Shown: in pieces, positions 47,425-59,700 of the stretch
How the letters are laid out: the number at the start of each line of letters is the position of its first letter
Numbering within the stretch: position 1 is the stretch's first letter
Origin: Amphibalanus amphitrite
Taxonomy: Eukaryota; Arthropoda; Thecostraca; Balanomorpha; Balanidae
Length of the DNA stretch: 64,000 nucleotides
Reading direction: 5' to 3'
Assembly: GCF_019059575.1 (NCBI RefSeq)
Contig: NW_024881622.1
Coordinates: forward strand, 248,001 to 312,000
The notes under the pieces: model-generated
Database searches by the model: none
Told to the model about the DNA's origin: nothing
What the model saw: only the letters and a program-made list of their open reading frames with translations
Translations under genes and position numbers: made by a program

Positions 47425-48438
47425 ATGGGTTGGCACTTGAAGAAGTGTTCTGCACAGCTGGTGCTGCACCTCATCATTGGAATCTGCTTGGTGCTGGTCC
47501 ATATCTTCCAATCATGTGTGCTCAACTACTACATTATCTCACAGGCCAAAGACTCTCTCAAGGCCTACTTTTGGTTTGCAGCAGACTTTGTCATCCTTTT
47601 TCTGTTCATTGGCTCCCTGGCGATCGCGCACCGGTACCTGCACTATAAGCGCCGCGACCGCGCCGGCCAGTTCCCGTACTCACCAAAACGGCTGATCCCG
47701 CACTACCCGCGGTCCAAGCTGGGCATCCTGCCGCTGAGCTACGTGTCGTGGGTCGTGTACGCCACGGTGGTGGTGGCCAAAGTGGTGGTGATCTTCACCT
47801 CGGAGATCCCCAACACGCTGCAGCCGACCGACCGGTGGGGGCCGCAGCTGCTCAAGATCGCCATCGCCTCGTCGAGCGCCGTGTTCATGCTGCTCGTGGA
47901 GGGCCACCACGACGCCGAGCCGACCTCTGCGCGCAACACCTACATCCGCCTGCTGTGCGGCTCCACCGCCTACGAGATCATGGACTCGGTGCAGTTCCTC
48001 AGCCTGCTGATCCTCTCCGACAGCCACATCGTGATGACCTTCACCCTGGAGAACACGGTGCTGGCGCTCTCCGCCGTCAACTTCATACTGCCGACGCTGA
48101 CGCTGTACAAGCTGAGCCTCACGGACTTTGGCCTAGAAACCGGATCACCATTCGTCATGCTAGTCTACAAGCTGCTGCACCTGTTCCTCATCAACGGTTC
48201 CTACATGGTGATCCGCATCAAGCTCTGGGTGTCCCTCGGCGGCGACATCTCGCTGTTCCTCATGAAGAACATCCTGGGCATCTGCACAACACTCTACTCG
48301 CTATACCCGAATCTGGTCCAGCTGTACGAGACGTGCCGGCCGCCGCCGCCGCAGAAGCCCGACGATCTCGAGCTGGATGATGTTCAGAGCGAGGCTCTGC
48401 GCCGTCCGGCCGCGGACGGCGAGCCGGCGCCGCTCTGA
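47425..48438 (+). CDS. TMEM121/TMEM121B (CECR6) family multi-pass membrane protein
   Basis: 337 codons in a single GC-rich exon, stop TGA at 48436-48438. Hydrophobic segments lie at about residues 10-30, 47-68, 103-125, 141-158, 183-198, 205-230, 243-265 and 275-292. The order and spacing follow the TMEM121 family: a conserved segment after a basic loop (SYVSWVVYATVVVAKVVVIF), a Leu/Tyr-rich stretch ending in LPTLTLYKLSLTDF, and a near-C-terminal ISLFLMKNILGI that matches human IFVGKNVV. The tail is Pro- and Asp-rich and presumably cytosolic. The molecular function of this family is poorly known. The ATG lies 10 nt inside an exon that opens with a clear acceptor (pyrimidines then CTAG, exon start 47415), so there is a non-coding 5' exon upstream. 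Length is close to human TMEM121 (319 aa). The family call rests on a remembered alignment of the topology; TMEM26 was considered and fits worse. Confidence 0.72.
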   Translation: MGWHLKKCSAQLVLHLIIGICLVLVHIFQSCVLNYYIISQAKDSLKAYFWFAADFVILFLFIGSLAIAHRYLHYKRRDRAGQFPYSPKRLIPHYPRSKLGILPLSYVSWVVYATVVVAKVVVIFTSEIPNTLQPTDRWGPQLLKIAIASSSAVFMLLVEGHHDAEPTSARNTYIRLLCGSTAYEIMDSVQFLSLLILSDSHIVMTFTLENTVLALSAVNFILPTLTLYKLSLTDFGLETGSPFVMLVYKLLHLFLINGSYMVIRIKLWVSLGGDISLFLMKNILGICTTLYSLYPNLVQLYETCRPPPPQKPDDLELDDVQSEALRRPAADGEPAPL

Positions 48439-49874
48439 GCCCGGCCGGCGCCGGACCGACGCGCCCCGGCCGGTCCGGCAGACGGAGTGCCGTGGTCAGC
48501 GCGCGGAGTGTGAGTCGCACGCGCCGCTGGGACCCGGAGACCGGCAGGGTGGAGAGGGCGTGACAAACTGGAGTGGAACATCAGAGAGGAGGCTCGGTAA
48601 ATCAAGTAGTCTCTGGCAGAGTCCGTGTGGAGTTCTACGGGCAGTGGAATGTGAACTGAGGATGTGCTCTTTTACGGCACACAACAGCCAAAGTAACGGA
48701 CGCTGTGTGAGTGATCACCAAACGTGGTCGCATTATAACACTGACCGAAATGAGACTGTCACAAAGCGTATGGAAAACATTAGGAGAAATGTTCTAGGTG
48801 GAAATCAGCTTTGCCGCTGCGAGATGTCTTGCCCTTTGTGAGCTGTGCTTGGACTGATAACCGCCCTGGCTTGGCCCCACCTCGGCACAACCGTGGCGGG
48901 CTGGTCTACATAGTCTGCAGAATTCAGACGCTGGTCTGAGTGGACTGAAACGGCATGTCGGTGCCCATTGCGAGCGTGCGTCCCATGACCAGGCCAGTTC
49001 TTCGGCTGGGCGAGTAGTGGTGGTGTGAACTAGTAGTGTGTAGTTAGTTGGTAAGACGGCGTTCGACGTCGTGTAAGAGGGTGGGTAGCACAGGGTTCTG
49101 CGCGCTGGTGCTCAGCTGCCACGCTCGTTGTTACGGAGTTCGACCTTGTACCGGCCGAACTCGTACCTACGTAGGTAGTTTCTGTTAGTCACTCATCGTC
49201 TCTGTCGCACACGATTGTTGCGAAACTCGAGCGGGCCTGGCGGGCTACGCCGTGATTCACCGCAGTTGTGGATAGCAGATTCTGTAAGTCAGTCACCTGA
49301 TCTCTTATGGGCACAGTATGCATAATGAGCCAGTCTCACCTGAGAACATGCCACAACTCACAACAAACTACTATTTTAGGGTTTCTGTTAAGTTTTGTCT
49401 GCTGTCTGGTCCTGGGCCAATATTGGAGAGCTTTTCGAATGTCACTGTTTCAGACCGTTGCCATTCACCTCTGCGGCTTAGCTGAGGCTCAGCCCTGCTC
49501 ACAGTTCGCGTCTTTTGCCTGGGCTTTCATATGCATACTACAAAATGTGATGACGCTTATGAACCGTTTTACGTGGACTGGACACCACAGTTTGCTCTGG
49601 CTCTTTGGCGGCAAAGGTCGTCCTAGGACGCGTCCAAACGGTGTGTTAGTTCCATTTCAAGTTCCGTGATTGGCATGGTTTCAAACCGCTGTAGTATAGT
49701 TCAGGTTTTATGGCATTTGTGTGAATGATTAGGGGACATTTACATACCTCTGTATTACTGTGAATGTTGCACGCTTCAATCACACCGACTTTGTTGTGGA
49801 ACTTCAAATTGCGTATTTTCGGCGTGAACCGCTTCTTAGCGTATTGTTTCTGGATTGCCTGTCTAGACGGAGAT
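48439..49874. other. Probable 3' UTR of the TMEM121-family gene, then intergenic
   Basis: GC-rich sequence continues past the stop to about 48600 with no further long frame, then composition drops. No clear polyadenylation signal was chosen. Confidence 0.4.
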
Positions 49875-50882
49875 TTAACCCGCGCACCGACGGGGGGGGG
49901 CGGATATCCGCCCCCCCCTGAGGTTTTTCGCAAATAGCGGGAAAACCGCGGCGCGTAGCGCCGCGAAATTTGGTATGACTATTCCCTTATCAATTTTACA
50001 CATGGTGTGCAAGTTTGAACCTCCTACCTTTCAAGGTCAGGTCACCAGGTCACTTTGAATGACCCAACCTCAAGTCACTTTTTTGCAACTTTGTCACCGT
50101 GCCAGAGCTACAGTAGATGTCGGAGGCCTTTGAAAGTCGCAGGATGTTATTAGGTCATTAGTAGCTACAATTTGTATATCTCGGAATTTTGATATCGGTG
50201 ACCTAAGGTCAGGTCAATTTCGTGACCTCCCCATTATAAGTCAATGGGGGAAAAATCAACTCCCTGTTTTTACTACTAAAACGGGTCGGAATGGCCCCAT
50301 ATACCATACATGACTTCATATACGATCAACCTTCACTACCTTGAGGTCTGTTTTGCTGTTGGGCAGCTGTGAGGTCATGTGACGTCATCAAAGGTCACCA
50401 AAGGTTTTTGGCCAATAACTCCGTACAGGAACAAGATACAGACGCGTGTATGGTCTCATTGTGTTCAGCTCGTCAAGACGCATCGAATGATATACATGAT
50501 GACCTCGAGGTCACGTGACCTGAGGTCAACCTTTGACCTTGACCTTTCGAGGTCAACATATATACCATTCGATGCGGATTGACGAGAGGATCACGATGAT
50601 GCCCTTAGTTTGTTCCTATCTTGACTAATTCGAAAGTTATTCGAGAAAAACTCTCTCCATATTTAGCGCCGCCATTTTGACTTTTTCGACCCCTGTGACG
50701 TCATCTTTGACCTGACCTGAAAATGACCTTTGTAAAAATTGTAGATCTTGACCGTGCGTATCCGATGCCGTTTACCGCTTGTCGGTATCTTGCTTCGTTC
50801 TCGAGATCTCAGGGGGGGGCGGTCATCCGCCCCCCCCCGTCGGTACTAAGTTGGCGCAGACCCCCGTCGGTGCGCGGGTTAA
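49875..50882 (+). mobile_element. AGGTCA-rich TTAA element, 50-kb copy
   Basis: TTAA on both sides with a perfect inverted end CCCGCGCACCGACGGGGG. The left hairpin has apical GCGGATATCCGC (about 49891-49917); the right has GCGGTCATCCGC (about 50813-50838). The right two-thirds nearly match the 34-kb copy. Non-coding. Confidence 0.75.
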
Positions 50883-53619
50883 TTACACAGCACATATAGC
50901 TTACACTGTGCCTATTTTCTTTCACCATTTCTGATGTCTGATTTTGAAATTTGGAGCAATTATTTTGCTGTCTTCCGTTTCCGTCTGTGTAATTATTCAA
51001 GTTTGTCTTATAGGTATCGGTTGGCGTCGCCTGTTGGCGTCACGTGTTATCTGTTACTCATCTGTAGTGAAGTGTGATGTATAGATAACTGGTCGCGCAT
51101 TAGCTTCAGAAACAAGGGACGGCGGTTAGCTTCAGTAGGTTAGCAGGGTATGTGCGGGATGCGCTCGCCGTTTCCATGTAACTAGGTGCTACGTAAAGTG
51201 TGAGCGTTTTGGTAGACGGTCCTCTCCTCTAGTCTTTTTTTTTGGCTTTCTGATGTCGAATCTCTTGGCTACATGTTTTCCCTTATTGATATTTTGGTGT
51301 GATATTTGTGCTATGTGGTCTTTATTGGTATGCATTTATCTATTCCTTCCGTTGTATATCAGGATTGTTGCATTGATTTCAAGTCTGTTTGTCCAATGTA
51401 GCGTGAGGCGCTAGTGAGTCATATTCTACGGTGGCTCATGTCTTTGTCGTTTTTACTTCGGTTAGTTCTGATTCATGCCCTAAAATGGATTCGTTTTTAC
51501 CGATATCATAAAAAGACCATTAGGTGTTGTGCGCACTGAGTCAGGACCTGGCTTTCATTTTACCCACGGCTCGCCAAAGACGGTCTGCGAGCCGTATCGC
51601 CGATGTGTTTGGTGGCTGCGATGTTGAGCCGGTGTTACCGCCGCCGCTAACCGACTTGTGTTCGTGTGTGACGCGTTGCCTCGCGTCCGCGAGTACGGCG
51701 TGCGCTGACGATGAGCCGATCACTGGCAATGTCGACAGTGTCACCGCGCCATGCACCCGGCAGTTGTGTCCGACACGATCTGGTGTGTGCTCGATGGAGG
51801 ATCCCCCGGTCGGCTGCTGCGCCGTGTCTGGCTCCATCCAGCTCAGACACCACGGTCCATGTCGTGATATGTATTATTCAGACGCCGATTACGGCGCGTT
51901 TTCGCGGCGGATCGTTTCAAAACATCACAGAATACATGTGACCCGACCACAGTTGCGTTTGATGCAGAGATCAGTCACGGCTCGAAGGCATCGGCTGATA
52001 GGTTGGAATGAGTTCGAGGGGTGTTAAGAGTTTTACATTTAGTTATTTGCACCTCACCAACAAGTAGCAACTATTGTCTACATTAGACGACAGTACCATG
52101 CATATTCGGATAGAATCGCTGCAGGTCTTTGAACGCATTTCTCGAGACGATACCATCAGATCGACGATGAACATCGCGGGCGCGCAGTTGGGTACAGAAA
52201 GTCAGAAAGCACGTCAAACTCGGGATAGACACGCCCAACATCGATGCTCAAGGGAACCAGTGAGACACTGACGAACAACTCGCCAACCCATCCGGTTAGA
52301 TACAAACCATCCGTTGCAATGGTATACAAGAGACTAAACATCCGTTCCGCACTGGGAGTAGTGAAATTGAGATCGAGTGGGTCAGATACTGAGATCGTTT
52401 TGCATTTCGGATGTACCTACAGCAATATTTGTTACGAAAAACGCGTCGGACAAAAGACGCGTTTTTTACGGTACGGTTTTTTTACGAGATTTGGCCGGCC
52501 GAGGGCCCGAGTGTGTCGCTACAGCATTTTTGTCGCCCTGCGGCCCTGGTGTTTGAATCGTACAACGATTAGGTCACCATTCACCAAAGTACCTAACTAG
52601 CGCCCAGTTATTGCACTGCGGCCGGAGGCAAATGAGGATAAACAATGAACACATTTGTTTTTTGACGATGGTTTAAACGAAGTACCTACGGCTGACAAAA
52701 CTGGCCTGCTTAGAAAATTTATGTCACAGACTTGACCGAATGTTGATTGATTGGTTACAGCTACATAAAAGTCTCCTAATAACGAACACGGCAGCACTCT
52801 ACGATAAGATAAGCCCTGATTATTTCGAAGCCTACCTTCTACAAAATGGGGCGCGCACCAGACTAGATTTACATTTATAAATTATATGCATTGCATCACA
52901 ACAGTCAGTAGGAGGTCACTGTAGTGTGAACCTGCATCAAAGTTTGTACAATGCACGGACGCAAAATGCAAAAACAAAAAGGACGAAAAGTCTTGTGCTC
53001 TGCATCAACCCAGGGTGCAATCTCATGAGAGTGATATGCGCTCAGGTAGATAAATAACACCCCATGTATGTGGACGGATCGGTTCAGTCGGACGGATTCG
53101 AAGGACGGATACGTTGAACAGCTAGCTGGGTCGTGTCCTTGGTGGCACAACCACCGGATCTACCCCGCCAACGGCCATACCTATGAGGCGTAGACAAAGC
53201 CAAATCACAAAGCGCCCTGTTGACAGCTACAAAACAACACTCCGGCCGCCAAACGGGCCGTGTGACGTCACTAACAGATGGTGATGACGTCACCAGTGAG
53301 GCGGGGTTAGCTGACAGACAGACGACAGTGGCCTGTCAGTCCCGCATGGGATGAGTTTGCATCCGATTGCTAAAAGTAGAGCCGAAGATGGACTCTTTAT
53401 TTCCTTTTCTTCACTTCATCCAGGCGTGACGTGGATGAGGCCTTTTTCATCTTCGGTCTGTAATTGGAGTGCTGGAGTTATTACGTAAACGACATGACCC
53501 CCAGTTAACTCCATTACCTACATTCACTTAGCCTGAAACGCTGGATGAAACCGGTTGCATAACCATTAGTAAATTGGTTTGCAACCGATCGTCTGTGTAT
53601 TAGTGAGACTATAACGCTC
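50883..53619. other. Intergenic between the TMEM121-family gene and KIF12; no gene seen
   Basis: A 504-nt plus-strand frame at 51524-52027 was judged a chance frame. The remainder is unremarkable. Confidence 0.45.
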
Positions 53620-53730
53620 TAACGATCGTTGGAAGTGGATTCACTTACGTAAATGATAATACAATGACGTCTCACGCTGAGTGGATTCATTTACGTAAAT
53701 GATAATACAATGAGACCTCACGCCGAGTAC
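53620..53730. repeat. Direct duplication of about 50 bp with TTTACGTAAA, just past the KIF12 3' end
   Basis: GTGGATTCACTTACGTAAATG and GTGGATTCATTTACGTAAATG begin two copies, each followed by ATAATACAATGA and a CTCACGC block. The stop of KIF12 is at 53762, so this lies in its likely 3' UTR or just beyond. Confidence 0.8.
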
Positions 53731-53761
53731 CCAAATATCACGCGGCCTAGGCGTGGGTCAC

Positions 53762-56700
53762 TCACTGGTTGGCCCGGGGCGGTCGGCCGGGCGAGGCGCC
53801 GGCCCGACGCCGCGCCGCCAGGTCGTTCTTGATGGCCTGCGACTTGGGCTTCTTGCCGTCGGCGCTTCTCGTCCCCGACGGCGTCCGCTGCTGGATCTTG
53901 CCCTTGATGTTGCTGGAATAGATAGAAGATCCCCTGGTTCGATCACATTACTCTCAAACATAGCATCGGCAGTGCTATCGCCTTTTTCAAAATATAGGCC
54001 CTATTGCTTAAATGAATAAATGAATAAAATCTGGCCGCAAATTCTGGCGCGCCAAAATTTTAATTGCTTGGCCTTACGAATTCGATGAAACACCGCTTAA
54101 AACCTACAAGTGTTGCAGCCCGATCCTATTTTTTTCGCCCTCAACAAACTTACTCTGAGCCCTTCATCTGTCGCTTTTCCAGCTCCTTGTCGACGGACTT
54201 GGGGACCTTCGATTTCCTCGGTGAGCTGTTCTTCTTCTCCTCCTGCGAACAGCGAAAAAAGCTCCTTTTTCAGCACGGCACAAATCGAAAGCGATTCTGC
54301 TGCCAAACGGCCACGTCGTTTCAACCCCAACCACCTCACGCAGAGCCTAGATCTACCAAAATATGTCAGTTATTTGGCAGATGCTTGGGCCTTGTGCCTC
54401 ACAGCCAATTGGCAGAATGCCTTCTTAGCAAGTTGCGCCAGCCACGCACGAACAGCTCAAACTGGGATTGTCGCCAAGCCCCTGATCTCCGCTACATAGA
54501 CTGTCACCCATGACCTTTGTTTTCACCTCTTAAACGCATAGGGGAGAGCGGGGAGAGTTGTATCATGTCCAAGTTGTATCAGGGCGAATTGTGCCAAACT
54601 TATCCAATGGATGGCGCTCGCGACACGACCAGCCGACGAGGTTTTCCGGGCGCCATCTTTCCCTGTTCTGTCTTGTGGCTGAGTGGACGCGTCTCGAGGT
54701 GAGAGCCGATTTTATGTTTTTTTAATGTCATTCTAAAAAAAATAAGTTACAAGAAAATGTGTGTTTTAGGCATTTAGATGTGCACGAATTTGAAAGATCT
54801 CCGTAGCGGTGGTGAGGGTAGGTTCTAAGGCTGCGTGAGTGAAAACGGATTTCTCCAGCTGTCCGCTGTTTTTTAGCACGAGGATGTTTTTCCAAGATGG
54901 CGGCTAGGTACATGTTGTATCAGAGCCGGGTGGGGTATGTTGTAACATGTATGTATGTATGTATGTATGGGTATGTTGCTTTTGATCGCGAAAGCTAAGC
55001 CCTGGCTCGCGTTTGTAGGTAGCTAGTCAATGCTCGTTCCATTTCGGCACAATGTGTTGGCTTCTTTGCTCTTAACGGGCCACTTTTGCGTCTAGTCTGT
55101 TGATGTTTCGTTCGGATTGCATTGACCTAAGTTTGGTCTAATAAAGTGAAGCCTTTGAGCATACCTATACATTGTATTAACCCCATTTAATGTTGCTGTT
55201 ATGTTCAAAACCAGTAGCAAGCACACTCCCTGAAACGTGAAATAGTGATACAAATTACCCCACCATGTGATACAACTCACCCAAGCCATGGGGCAAGTTG
55301 TATCAAAAACATTGTTCTATTCGGCAGACCGTAGAAGAAAAACTGGTAGAGGTAGCGGAAAAGTTACTTTGCACAAAAAAGCAGAAGAATCAAGGAAGGG
55401 GACAGTATGGAAATAATGAGTTTATCACGGATAGTTACGAGTTTATGGGTCTCGGAGTAAAAACTGATACAACCCACCCCACTCTCCCCTACTGAGCGTA
55501 ACGTTGCTGGGGGACTTTCACATACACTTTAAGCCGGTAACTGATTAAATGATGTTCCCATAAATCGACCTAACAATCGACAAAACTGCTGAGGCAAAAG
55601 CCTTTCGTCTTTTTTCGCGTGCCACATCCCCGCCCGTCGCCGTCGGCCACTCACGTATCGCGGGTTGGTCCACACGTTGACCTGGCCGTCACCTCCCCCG
55701 TGTCCGTTCCGTTCGGGCGTGTTGGGCAGAGTGGACGGCTGGCTGAGGCTCTGCACCTGCAGGTCGGCTGAGTAGGTCGGACGCGCCGGCACGATGGGGG
55801 ACCGGCTGCACGTGCTGCGAATGGCACACTGATGTCACACCACCCCGACACTGGTACCGCGCCTTCAGATCACGGTGGCAGAAAGCAGCGCGTGGGTGGA
55901 AAGTGGGCGTCACCACAACAGCAGGAGCGTGTGAATGGATTGCTCCGATGCGTGCTAAGCAATTTATTAGTGATGTTGACGAATACCTGGTCCTGGGATC
56001 CCAGTCAAGCATAGCGGGCAATGAACTGACGACGACCATGCAACATTCAGATTTCAAAATGAAACATCACATATAACTAGGCATAGCATCATTCAAAACT
56101 AACAACATCTACACGGTAAGTTGGATACAAGATAACGGCAATGACCGTTTTATAAACCCGCGGACTCCCGATATCGTCCCATACAGCCCTCAATCCCGCC
56201 CTATCACCATCATGCCGCGTTTCTTTTTCCCGCAGCAGCCAAGTGTGCATGTTCCCACCGCCGCTAATCTCCGACCTGTTGATCTCCTCCAGTTTGCGCA
56301 GCAGGCGCTCGTTCTCCTTGATGATGACGTCCTGGTCGCGCATCAGCGCGTCCCGCAGCGTGTGCAGGTCCAGGTTCTCGTCACGGAGGGCCGTGTTGTT
56401 GGCCATATACTCCTGGAGCAGCTCGATCAGCTCCTCGGTCTTCAGCTCGTGAAGACGCTCCTTGTCCACCGCCAGCTTGGCGATCGATGGACGACGGCCT
56501 GGGGGAGAGTAGGGAGGGTGGAGCTGGGTGGTCTGCACGGTGGACCATAGGGACGGTATCGTCCTATGTTGCACTAGGTACACAATACACATTATCTAAA
56601 ATGATTCAGGCTACGCGTCGCTCGTGAGACTCTCGGTTTACCGTCTTACTTGAGAAGGACGTATATTCTAAGCTGAGCCTCTGGCAAACTCCATAACGAG

Positions 56701-59700
56701 GGAAATCACACCATTCAAAACCTCTTTACATTTGGCACAAATACCACTGAGTCAATAACTGACAGAGCCGTCACCGTGACCCCTCGCTGGGACCCGTCTC
56801 CTCCCTCACGGCGCAGCCCCGGCGTCGACGGCACAGATGTCGCCACTCACGCGCGTCGCCCCCGGTGCCGGGCGTGCCGTTAGTGATGGCCGGCACCTCG
56901 CCGTGCGCTCCGATATTCAGCAGCGCCTTCAGCTGGTCGTTCTCCTGCTGCAGGATGTGCACCTCGCGCTTCAGACTGATGATGAGAGACTCGCGCGGGT
57001 CCTGTCGGGGGGGGGGGGGAAGGGAGGTCAGCCGGCCCGAAGCCGCTGGACAGGCGTAACTGGTGGAGGAAGTAACGAATGTAAACGTGTTATCACTTAA
57101 ATCAGACTCTTATATGTACAGTGCAGGATAGCAGTAATCTGGTCGGCTAAGCTCTAATTAACGGCCACAACCACTTTCTTTGTTCGTGGGTTATGAATTT
57201 AATTGAAAAGCATTGATCTGATTACGAGGAAAAGAGCTTGAATATCATCGATGTGATGCTTATAACTTAAACACACACGCACTGTTGTCCGTGTGTCCGG
57301 GAACCAGAATCAGACTGTTGAAATTTATACCGGCCACTTGGCCGTGGCAGACGGTTCATAAACTTACCATGACGACGATGGGCTTGGTTTTGATCCTCTT
57401 GGCTCTGGAGGCGTACCTTAGGGTGTTGAGGGACTCACTGATATTGCTCCTCGCGGGGGACGCGCACGCGATCTGCAGACAGAAGAAAAACGTTCATAAT
57501 AAGTAAACGCACGGTCAGGTAATAAGGGCCCCTCTCGATACTTCTAAAACACTTGAAGTGGGGGAGGTGATTTTCGATTCCCATATGATATCCCTCTCGA
57601 TAGCTCCACGATCCTAAAGAAGCTCTATCTTTACTTTAGACAGGCCGCTTCGCCTCGCGCGCTGGCAGATGGTGTTCGGCGGTGCAGCATAACTAAAGGC
57701 GCTCACTACTAGAGACATCTAGCGGGGAAGACGTCATGTAAGACTGTTATGCGGCGCAGCATAGCTCTAGGCGCTCTACTAGTGACATCTAGCGGGTAGA
57801 ATATCGGCTTGTACTGCGGTGCAGCATATTCTCAGGCGCTCTTTACTAGTGACATCTAGCGGGAAGAATATCGGCTTGTATTGCGGTGCAGCACAACTAC
57901 AGGCGCTCACTACTTACAACTCAAACTAGCGGGAGGAATGTGAGCTAGTATTGCGGCGCAGCATAACTTTAGGCGGCCACCGCCGCGTCACACGCATTAG
58001 GCAATGCCCCGAAGAGCGGCGTGCGTCTGTGAGAAGCGAAGCCAATCATGGAGGCATTAGAGGGGTAACGTTAACTTTTTCTTCAGACATACTATCTTTC
58101 TTACCATCAGCGTGACGCCACTGCCGGCCAGACTGTCGGCAAGCAGCTTGGTCAGCTTGCTGTCCCGGTATGGAATGTGACCCGTCTTCTTCTTTGGGTC
58201 GCTGAGGTTCGATATACACGTGCCTGAAACGAGTAGCACATGTGTAGATGCTGACGATCTGGCTAAAATCGCCAACACAATACTCATTCTTTTGGCTTAA
58301 GAAATAATTTCGGGTAAGGAAACATAAGCATGACTCATAAACGCACAATTTTTGCCCAATGCGCCATTGGAACATAGTGCTCATAACAATGCGGTATATT
58401 TGAGCTGTTATTGCATAATGCATTCGCAATTTCACGGTGTCACCGTCTTACCAGTATGTAGACGGATACAATGGCGTAGGTATCGCTTACACAGTTTAGG
58501 TGTGCTTTTGTTATATCGCAATTCAAATATTAAGCCCTTCAGCCCAAAGCTAGGTTGCACCATGTTTGACCAAGCAAATGACGTTAATAAGGTTGACACA
58601 AGGTATTCTTTCAGAACACATGACAGGCTTTAGTGTTTGTTCCGCCAGGCGAAGGCCGATTTCTGTCGCCGGTGACTCGACCCGGGCCCCGCGGTGGAAA
58701 GGTCAGTCGGGTCACCGGTGGACGGCCCGTTCATGTGGGTCGCCAGTCAGCGGGGTATCGACACGACGCAGGTGACCGTCGCCCGCGGCGGCCGCAGGTG
58801 CTGACCCCCCCACCTACACCCCCTCCCCCGGCAAGACAGATCAATAACGGGCGCCGCTGAGCGGCCGGTGGGCGAGGGGGAGGGGTGAGGGGCGAGGTGA
58901 ATGGCCCCACGGACCGGGTCAGAGGGCAGATGCACAGTTTTATCACCGGAGGGGATCGGAACCGCCAGTACACTGTGCAGTGTGCAATGCACGCAACAGT
59001 GTTAATTTGGAGCATTGTAAATAAACGGACATCTTGTCGGACTGTATGTACCAAAGGATATTTCTATCTTCATAATCATATGTGCATGTTTAATATTGGC
59101 CAACGCTTTATCATCGCGACCTAATTGGCTAATTAATTTATGTCCTGCCGTGTATGAACGATTTCATTTCTGCAGTAGAAATATAGTGTCGCTCAGTCTA
59201 TTTTGCTTTTTACAATCTGCTTCGCACACGTAAGGTCTTATCCTTTACCAGTGCGACTACGTAGCATTCGCACCACCATTGCGGTCCAGTCTGACCCTTG
59301 AGATATGCTATTAACCCGAAGATAAACGAGCCCGAGCCGACCATCAATAATGATCCTCCTTATTGGCAACGTCATGCCCGCATGAAACAATCTGTTCCTT
59401 TGAAACTGCCATCTGCATGCACCGTAGCATTGCGGCTCAGAGTGCCATAACTCATGCCAAATCCTGAAAACAATCAGCTTTAATAGTTAACGATGCGCCA
59501 AAGAGGCCGATGTCGTGACCTCGTGTATGTCTGAGCCCAGCCGCGGCAGACGATGTCCATTAGACCAAATCGGCTCCGGTTCCCGGTAAAGGCGAGTCTG
59601 GGACTGGCCGGCACCGGGCACCGTCCGTCGTTTGGACCTATTGAAACCAGGACCTTCTGTAAACCACGTGACAAGTCACGTCACCTCCGATCAATAGCGG

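Noticed and set aside
47680-48605. Several long frames around the TMEM121-family exon
   Set aside because: Shadows of a GC-rich coding exon in other frames.
51524-52027. 167-codon plus-strand frame
   Set aside because: No recognisable domain, no splice context, ordinary Cys/Arg/His-rich chance composition in a CpG-containing stretch.
57670-57975. Regular repeat considered as a CRISPR array
   Set aside because: Eukaryotic intron, units not identical, and no unique spacers between constant repeats.
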